From positions 1-11,049 of the forward strand of contig DITZ01000113.1 of NCBI GenBank assembly GCA_002422985.1: 11,049 bases of DNA, read 5' to 3'. Source of the DNA: Sphingomonadales bacterium UBA6171. Its GTDB lineage: Bacteria > Pseudomonadota > Alphaproteobacteria > Sphingomonadales > Sphingomonadaceae. Positions within the stretch are counted from its first letter, which is position 1, and every line of letters begins with the position of its first letter. The translations under genes and the position numbers were made by a program. The notes under the pieces are model-generated. The model saw only the letters and a program-made list of their open reading frames with translations. It was not told where the DNA came from and made no database searches. Shown one piece after another: positions 6,648 through 11,049 of this stretch.

Positions 6648-6652
6648 CAAAA
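6620..6652 (+). promoter_or_regulatory. Candidate Pho box (PhoB binding site) for the pst operon
   Basis: Three 7-bp elements occur with exact 11-bp spacing: GCGTCAT (6620-6626), GTGAAAC (6631-6637) and GCGTAAC (6642-6648). They are separated by AAAA and ACAG and followed by AAAA. This is the architecture of PhoB sites (CTGTCAT-like repeats with 4-bp AT-rich spacers). The first element matches the last five bases of the consensus; the others match more weakly. It lies about 100 bp before the probable pstS start and covers the phoR stop codon (6645-6647), so the pst promoter appears to begin inside phoR. I do not see a clear -10 box at the expected distance. Confidence 0.6.
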
Positions 6653-6682
6653 GGCCAACCAGAGCGCCATACAGGGCGTTTG

Positions 6683-6700
6683 GGGCATAAGCGGATGCCC
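6683..6700 (+). other. Small perfect hairpin in the pstS leader
   Basis: GGGCAT (6683-6688) and ATGCCC (6695-6700) form a perfect 6-bp stem around the loop AAGCGG. It abuts the 13-bp triplicate. No U-run follows, so it is not an intrinsic terminator by the usual rule. It could shape the 5' end of the pstS mRNA or be chance. Confidence 0.4.
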
Positions 6701-6739
6701 GATTCCGGTGACAGATTCCGGTGACAGATTCCGGTGACA
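6701..6739 (+). repeat. Exact triplicate of a 13-bp sequence upstream of pstS
   Basis: GATTCCGGTGACA is present three times head to tail without mismatch: 6701-6713, 6714-6726 and 6727-6739. It lies between the candidate Pho box and the probable pstS start. The TGACA core resembles the complement of a PhoB half-site, but the 13-bp period does not fit PhoB's 11-bp spacing. The lack of mismatches suggests recent slippage, and copy number may vary between strains. Confidence 0.95.
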
Positions 6740-6741
6740 AT

Positions 6742-6753
6742 GGGGAAAAGCTG
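6742..6753 (+). promoter_or_regulatory. Ribosome-binding site that decides the pstS start
   Basis: GGGGA at 6742-6746 lies 7 bases before TTG 6754. The only other in-frame candidates are GTG at 6721, which sits inside the second repeat copy with no purine-rich sequence before it, and CTG at 6751. An in-frame TGA at 6709-6711 closes the frame upstream. Confidence 0.6.
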
Positions 6754-7824
6754 TTGAAGATTGCCGTTCGCCGGATTGCGCCGCGTGTCAGGCGGCTTGC
6801 CAGTGCGGGAGCATTGCTGCTGGGGCTTGGGCTGATGGCGGCTGCCTGTTCGGACGGGCGGACGCAGATTCGGGTGGTGGGCTCCTCCACCGTTTTTCCG
6901 TTCACGACGGCGGTGTCGGAGAATTTCAGCCGCAACTATACCGAATTTACCGCGCCGATCGTGGAATCGACCGGGACCGGGGGTGGCATCAAGCTGTTTT
7001 GCGCCGGGCTGGGATCGCGCTTTCCCGATGTGGCCAATGCGTCGCGGCGGATCAAAGCCGGCGAGCTGGAGACATGCGCCGCGAATGGCGTGACCGATGT
7101 GGTGGAAATCAAGGTGGGCGTGGATGGCCTGGTGCTGGCGCAGGGCAAGGCCGCGCAGCCGCTGAGCCTGCGGCTGCGCGACGTCTATGCGGCGCTGGCG
7201 GCGGAACCCTTTGGCAGGAAGCAGACGGCGACCTATTGGTCTGACGTGAACCCGGCGCTGCCGCGCGTGCGGATCGAAGTGCTGGGGCCGCCGCCGACAT
7301 CGGGCACGCGGGACAGTTTCAACGAATTATATATGGTGGCCGGCTGCAGGAGTGATGCGGCGATGACGGCGCTGGAAAAGACCGACGAGGAACGGTTCAA
7401 GACCATTTGCCAGAAGGTGCGCGAGGACGGGCATTTTGTGGAAGGCGGGGAGAATGACAATCTGATCGTGCAGAAGGTGGGGCGCAATCCCAATGCGGTG
7501 GGCGTGTTTGGTTTCAGCTTTCTGGAGGCGAACCTCGACACGCTGCGCGATGTGCCGATCGACGGGCATCCCGCGACCTTTGAGACGATTGCCAATTTTG
7601 ACTATCCGGCGTCGCGGCCGATGTTCATCTATGTGAAGGCGCAGCATGTGCGCGCCATTCGCGGGCTGCGCGAATTTCTGGACGAATATACCAGCGAGCG
7701 GGCCTGGGGGCCGGGCGGCTATCTGGTGCGACGCGGGCTGGTGCCCTCGCCCGATGCGGACCGGGCCGAAAACCGGGCGCGGGCGCAGAATTTGACGGCG
7801 TTGACGCCTGAGGACCTGGCATGA
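6754..7824 (+). CDS. pstS: PstS-family phosphate-binding protein (probable lipoprotein), TTG start
   Basis: 356 residues from TTG 6754. The N-terminus MKIAVRRIAPRVRRLASAGA has a strongly basic n-region, then a hydrophobic core ending LMAAAC (C32), so it is probably a lipoprotein; a plain periplasmic form is possible because alanine rather than leucine sits three before the cysteine. The mature part opens IRVVGSSTVFPF (phosphate-loop GSST at 43-46), followed by ESTGTGGGIKLFCAG and PTSGTRDSFNE, which are the phosphate-coordinating segments of PstS/SphX-type binding proteins. It captures phosphate in the periplasm for PstCA. This form is a little longer than the processed enterobacterial protein. 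Translation from GTG 6721 would add 11 residues from the repeat and weaken the signal peptide. Its stop overlaps pstC (ATGA). The candidate Pho box upstream implies induction by phosphate starvation. Confidence 0.9.
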   Translation: MKIAVRRIAPRVRRLASAGALLLGLGLMAAACSDGRTQIRVVGSSTVFPFTTAVSENFSRNYTEFTAPIVESTGTGGGIKLFCAGLGSRFPDVANASRRIKAGELETCAANGVTDVVEIKVGVDGLVLAQGKAAQPLSLRLRDVYAALAAEPFGRKQTATYWSDVNPALPRVRIEVLGPPPTSGTRDSFNELYMVAGCRSDAAMTALEKTDEERFKTICQKVREDGHFVEGGENDNLIVQKVGRNPNAVGVFGFSFLEANLDTLRDVPIDGHPATFETIANFDYPASRPMFIYVKAQHVRAIRGLREFLDEYTSERAWGPGGYLVRRGLVPSPDADRAENRARAQNLTALTPEDLA

Positions 7825-9251
7825 GCTATACGATGATGATCCTGCTGGTGCTGCTGGCGCTGGGGCTGTTCGGCTATATGCTGGGGCAGGGCCGGGCGCG
7901 GGCTATGGCGGGCGCCGGGGCAGGCAGAGGCGCGGCAGTTGGGGCCGGTGTTGGGGCCAGAGCGCGGGTGTTGCACAGCCGGCCGCAATATCATGGGGCC
8001 TATGTGGCGATTGCGGCGCTGGTGCCGGCGCTGCTGCTGCTGGCCTTCTGGGCGGTGGCGGGTGACGGGCTGGTGGCGGCGCGGGTGATGGCGAATGTGC
8101 CGGCGGCCGATATGCCGGCCAATGCGCTGGACCGGGCGGCGTTTCTGGTGGAGGTGCGCGGGCTGGTGCGGGGCGATTATGCCGCCGCCTTCAATCCGGC
8201 CGCGGACGTGGCGGCCAGGGCCTGGGTGGTGGCGGAGCGGCAGCTCGCCGCGCTGTTCGGCGTGGCTTCGGTGGCGCTGCTGCTGATGGGGGGCGCCTGG
8301 GCGTTCACGCGGCTGAAGCCGGATTTCCGGGCGCGCACGCGGGTGGAGCGGCTGGTGATGCTGGCGCTGGTGCTGGCGTCGCTGGTGGCCATCCTGACGA
8401 CTTTTGGCATCATATTGTCGCTGCTGTTTGAAAGCTTCCGCTTCTTTCGGCTGGTCAGCCCCGCGGAATTTCTGTTCGGGCTGAACTGGTCCCCCCAGAC
8501 GGCGATGCGGGCGGATCAGGTGGGATCGTCCGGCGCGTTCGGGGCCGTGCCGCTGTTCTGGGGCACGGTGTTTATCGGCGCGATTATCGCGATGCTGGTT
8601 GCCATCCCGCTGGGGCTGATGTCGGCGATTTATCTGACGCAATATGCGGCACCCGGCTTTCGCAAGGTGGCCAAGCCGGTGCTGGAGGTGCTGGCCGGTG
8701 TGCCGACCGTGGTTTATGGATTTTTCGCGGCGCTGACGGTGGCGCCCGCGGTGCGGGATTTCGGCATATCCATCGGCATTTCGGATGCGAGTTCGGAAAG
8801 TGCGCTGGCGGCGGGGCTGGTGATGGGGGTGATGATCATTCCCTTTGTCTCCTCCATGGCGGACGATGCGCTGACGGCGGTGCCCGGTTCGATGCGGGAC
8901 GGCAGCCTGGCGATGGGGGCGACGCCTTCGGAGACTATACGCAGGGTGTTGATACCGGCGGCGCTCCCCGGCATTGTGGGTGGTGTGCTGCTGGCGGTGA
9001 GCCGGGCGATTGGCGAGACGATGATCGTGGTGATGGCGGCCGGGCTGGCGGCCAATCTGACGGCCAACCCTTTCCATTCGGTGACGACGGTGACGGCGCA
9101 GATCGTGGCGCTGCTGACCGGGGATCAGGAGTTTGACAGCGCCAAGACGCTTTCGGCCTTTGCGCTGGGGCTGGTGCTGTTCCTCGTGACGCTGGCGCTG
9201 AATGTCTATGCGCTGGCCGTGGTGAAGAAATATCGGGAGGCCTATGACTGA
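7821..9251 (+). CDS. pstC: Phosphate ABC transporter permease PstC (long form)
   Basis: 476 residues, clearly longer than the classical enterobacterial PstC of about 320. The C-terminal 300 residues form the permease domain: helices from about 177 onward, FGAVPLFWGTV, LEVLAGVPTVVYGFFAAL at 288-305, and the EAA-type loop contacting PstB (AVPGSMRDGSLAMGATPSETIRR, about 353-375) followed by IPAALPGIVGG. The N-terminal extension has a first helix (about 5-22), a Gly/Ala-rich stretch at 28-49, a second helix (about 60-80), a presumably periplasmic segment (81-145) and a third helix. Such N-terminal extensions are familiar in alphaproteobacterial PstC. GAGGA at 7810-7814 lies 6 bases before the ATG. 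The start overlaps pstS by four bases and the end overlaps pstA by eight, so the genes are co-translated. It pairs with PstA to form the phosphate channel. Confidence 0.94.
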   Translation: MSYTMMILLVLLALGLFGYMLGQGRARAMAGAGAGRGAAVGAGVGARARVLHSRPQYHGAYVAIAALVPALLLLAFWAVAGDGLVAARVMANVPAADMPANALDRAAFLVEVRGLVRGDYAAAFNPAADVAARAWVVAERQLAALFGVASVALLLMGGAWAFTRLKPDFRARTRVERLVMLALVLASLVAILTTFGIILSLLFESFRFFRLVSPAEFLFGLNWSPQTAMRADQVGSSGAFGAVPLFWGTVFIGAIIAMLVAIPLGLMSAIYLTQYAAPGFRKVAKPVLEVLAGVPTVVYGFFAALTVAPAVRDFGISIGISDASSESALAAGLVMGVMIIPFVSSMADDALTAVPGSMRDGSLAMGATPSETIRRVLIPAALPGIVGGVLLAVSRAIGETMIVVMAAGLAANLTANPFHSVTTVTAQIVALLTGDQEFDSAKTLSAFALGLVLFLVTLALNVYALAVVKKYREAYD

Positions 9252-10536
9252 CACGGCCATCACAACAGGCGCGGTGCATCAATGGGCATCCGCCCCGATG
9301 CAGGCGCGCATTCGCCGCCGTTATCGCAGCGAGCGGCTGTTTCGCGCGCTGGGGCTGGGTGCCGTGGCGCTGGCGGGCGGATTCCTGCTGTTTCTGCTGG
9401 TGACGGTGATCGGCAGCGGCTGGAACAGTTTTCGCCAGACGCAGATATTGGTGCCGGTGAGCTTTGACGCGGCGCGGCTGGGGGTGACGGCGGCGCAGGC
9501 GCAGGCCAATCCGGCGCTGCTGGCGCGGGCCAATTATCAGGGCGTGCTGACCGACGCGATGAAGCGCAGCCATGGCGGTGCGGTGAAGCTGGAATCCGAT
9601 GGCGCCTGGCTGGCGCTGCGCGATGCGGTGACGGCGGACCCGGCGCTGATCGGCACGACGAAGCCGATGTGGGTGATTGCGAGCAGCAATATCGACCAGA
9701 TCGCCAAGGGGGCCTTTGATCTGACGCTGGCCGAGGATGATCTGCCGGTTACCAGGGCCGAAATCGGCGCGGTGGAAGCGCTGAAGGCCGATGGCCGGCT
9801 GCAAATGGTGTTGAACCGCACCTTCCTGACCGGGGCGGATTCGGTGGACCCGGAACTGGCCGGCATCTGGGGGGCGCTGAAGGGCAGCCTGCTGACGCTG
9901 CTGGTGACGCTGGCGATCAGCTTTCCGGTGGGGATTTTTTCGGCCATCTATCTTGAGGAGTTTGCGGCGAAAAACCGCTGGACCGATATTATCGAAGTGT
10001 CCATCAACAATCTGGCGGCGGTGCCTTCGATCATCTTTGGTCTGCTTGGGCTGGCGGTGTTCCTGAACTTCATGAACATGCCGCGATCAGCCCCGGTGGT
10101 GGGCGGGCTGACGCTGGCGCTGATGACGCTGCCGGTGATCGTGATTGCCAGCCGTGCGGCCATCAAGGCGGTGCCGCCCTCTATCCGGGACGCGGCGCTG
10201 GGGGTGGGAGCGTCGCGCGTGCAGGTGGTGTTCCACCATGTGCTGCCGCTGGCGCTGCCCGGTATGCTGACGGGGACGATCCTGGGCATGGCGCGCGCGC
10301 TGGGGGAAACCGCGCCGCTGCTGATGATCGGGATGCGGGCGTTTCTGACGTCGGTGCCCGACGGGTTGACGCAGCCGGCGACGGCATTGCCGGTGCAGAT
10401 TTTCATCTGGTCTGACAATGTGAGCCGGGGCTTTGTGGAAAAGACGAGCGGGGCGATAATCGTGCTGCTGGTTTTCCTGCTGGGCATCAACAGCCTGGCG
10501 ATCTATCTTCGCAATCGATTTGAGGTGCGCTGGTGA
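9244..10536 (+). CDS. pstA: Phosphate ABC transporter permease PstA (long form with N-terminal DUF3333-type region)
   Basis: 430 residues against about 300 for the classical protein. A cytoplasmic basic stretch (ARIRRRYRSERL) and one helix (about 37-57) precede a soluble, probably periplasmic region (about 60-205), matching the DUF3333-type N-terminal domain found in alphaproteobacterial PstA. The permease core follows: GIWGALKGSLLTLLVTLAIS, FPVGIFSAIYLEEF, NNLAAVPSIIFGLLGL at 256-271, and the EAA-type loop AIKAVPPSIRDAALGVGASR (306-325) before HVLPLALPGMLTG. It forms the channel with PstC. GGGAGG at 9235-9240 lies three bases before ATG 9244, and the start lies inside the end of pstC. The stop overlaps the pstB GTG start. 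Confidence 0.94.
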   Translation: MTDTAITTGAVHQWASAPMQARIRRRYRSERLFRALGLGAVALAGGFLLFLLVTVIGSGWNSFRQTQILVPVSFDAARLGVTAAQAQANPALLARANYQGVLTDAMKRSHGGAVKLESDGAWLALRDAVTADPALIGTTKPMWVIASSNIDQIAKGAFDLTLAEDDLPVTRAEIGAVEALKADGRLQMVLNRTFLTGADSVDPELAGIWGALKGSLLTLLVTLAISFPVGIFSAIYLEEFAAKNRWTDIIEVSINNLAAVPSIIFGLLGLAVFLNFMNMPRSAPVVGGLTLALMTLPVIVIASRAAIKAVPPSIRDAALGVGASRVQVVFHHVLPLALPGMLTGTILGMARALGETAPLLMIGMRAFLTSVPDGLTQPATALPVQIFIWSDNVSRGFVEKTSGAIIVLLVFLLGINSLAIYLRNRFEVRW

Positions 10537-11049
10537 CGAATATGCAGATGTCCATGTCGGCGGCACCGGCCGTTGCCACCACGACCCCGCCCAAGATGAC
10601 GGCGCGCGACGTGCGGGTTTTCTATGGCGACAAGCAGGCGCTGCACGGTGTTTCGATTGATATTTCAACCGAGCATGTGACGGCCTTTATCGGGCCTTCG
10701 GGCTGCGGCAAATCCACCTTTCTGCGCTGCCTTAACCGGATGAACGATACGGTGCCGTCGGCACGGGTGACGGGCGATATCCGGCTGGAGAATGAGGATA
10801 TTTATTCGCCGTCGATGGATGTGGTGCAGCTGCGCGCGCGGGTGGGGATGGTGTTCCAGAAGCCCAACCCCTTCCCCAAGAGCATCTATGAGAATGTGGC
10901 CTATGGCCCGCGCATTCACGGGCTGGCGGAAAAGCGGGCGGACCTGGACGCGATCGTGGAGCAGTCGCTGCGCCGCGCCGGTTTGTGGGATGAGGTGAAG
11001 GACCGGATGGCGGATTCGGGCACCGCGCTTTCGGGCGGGCAGCAGCAGC
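10533..11049 (+). CDS. pstB: Phosphate ABC transporter ATP-binding protein PstB (runs off the right edge)
   Basis: 172 codons plus one base are visible; there is no stop before the edge. After a Thr/Pro/Ala-rich leader (residues 1-22) the ABC domain begins with MTARDVRVFYGDKQALHGVS. It shows the Walker A GPSGCGKST (54-62), the PstB-typical FLRCLNRMND, the Q-loop VGMVFQKPNPFPKSIYENVA (Q109), and the start of the ABC signature LSGGQQQ at the window end. Walker B and the H-loop lie outside. It supplies ATP hydrolysis for PstCA. GTG at 10533 overlaps the pstA stop (GTGA) and has GAGG at 10522-10525 seven bases upstream, which favours it over ATG 10542 (16 bases away). The CDS is absent from simple ORF lists because it is truncated, but the frame is open throughout. 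Confidence 0.95.
   Translation, partial: MTNMQMSMSAAPAVATTTPPKMTARDVRVFYGDKQALHGVSIDISTEHVTAFIGPSGCGKSTFLRCLNRMNDTVPSARVTGDIRLENEDIYSPSMDVVQLRARVGMVFQKPNPFPKSIYENVAYGPRIHGLAEKRADLDAIVEQSLRRAGLWDEVKDRMADSGTALSGGQQQ

Noticed and set aside
4503..6935. Very long open frame (about 810 codons) on the minus strand
   Set aside because: It lies antisense to the NnrU-family gene and phoR, is rich in His/Arg/Gln/Pro as expected from the complement of GC-rich codons, and matches no family I recognise.
7719..9263. Minus-strand open frame of about 514 codons
   Set aside because: It mirrors pstC in antisense, with Gln/His/Arg-rich composition and no recognisable motif.

Overview
This is a GC-rich window with dense, same-strand, overlapping genes (ATGA or TGATG stop/start junctions). 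Gene content and protein style point to an alphaproteobacterium, most likely of the Sphingomonadales. The pointers are a divergent MoxR-type ATPase whose N-terminus looks sphingomonad-like, PstC and PstA permeases with long alphaproteobacterial-type N-terminal extensions, and phoR placed directly before pst. The taxonomic call is inference from protein resemblance, not a database result.

Layout. Positions 1-110 (minus strand) hold the first 36 codons of a MoxR-family AAA ATPase. A 213-bp divergent intergenic region follows. The rest of the window is read on the plus strand. The first block (324-5270) is a tightly packed probable operon: a POT/PTR2 proton-coupled peptide transporter, a lipoprotein amidohydrolase with a full metal-ligand set, a second exported amidohydrolase-like protein that has lost the HxH motif and most other ligands, and an NnrU-family membrane protein. 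The second block (5364 to the right edge) is a phosphate-starvation locus: phoR sensor kinase, pstS, pstC, pstA and the start of pstB. phoB and phoU are not in the window; they could lie beyond the right edge.

The junctions are the most unusual part. Between the NnrU gene and phoR, a roughly 31-bp hairpin-forming unit is tandemly repeated three times. The first copy supplies the last codons of the NnrU gene. The other copies create two tiny ORFs that link the NnrU stop to the phoR start through successive stop/start overlaps, and phoR itself has no evident Shine-Dalgarno sequence. Between phoR and pstS lies a candidate Pho box of three 7-bp elements at 11-bp spacing, overlapping the phoR stop codon, followed by a small hairpin and an exact triplicate of a 13-bp sequence. 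pstS probably starts at a TTG after that repeat.

Functionally, PhoR would sense phosphate limitation through the Pst transporter and act on a PhoB regulator. PhoB would bind the candidate box and drive pstSCAB. The upstream block would import small peptides and process amide- or peptide-like substrates outside the cytoplasm. I find no CRISPR array, insertion sequence, tRNA or rRNA. The window is mostly ordinary conserved genes; the candidates for novelty are the repeat-built phoR junction and the active/inactive amidohydrolase pair.
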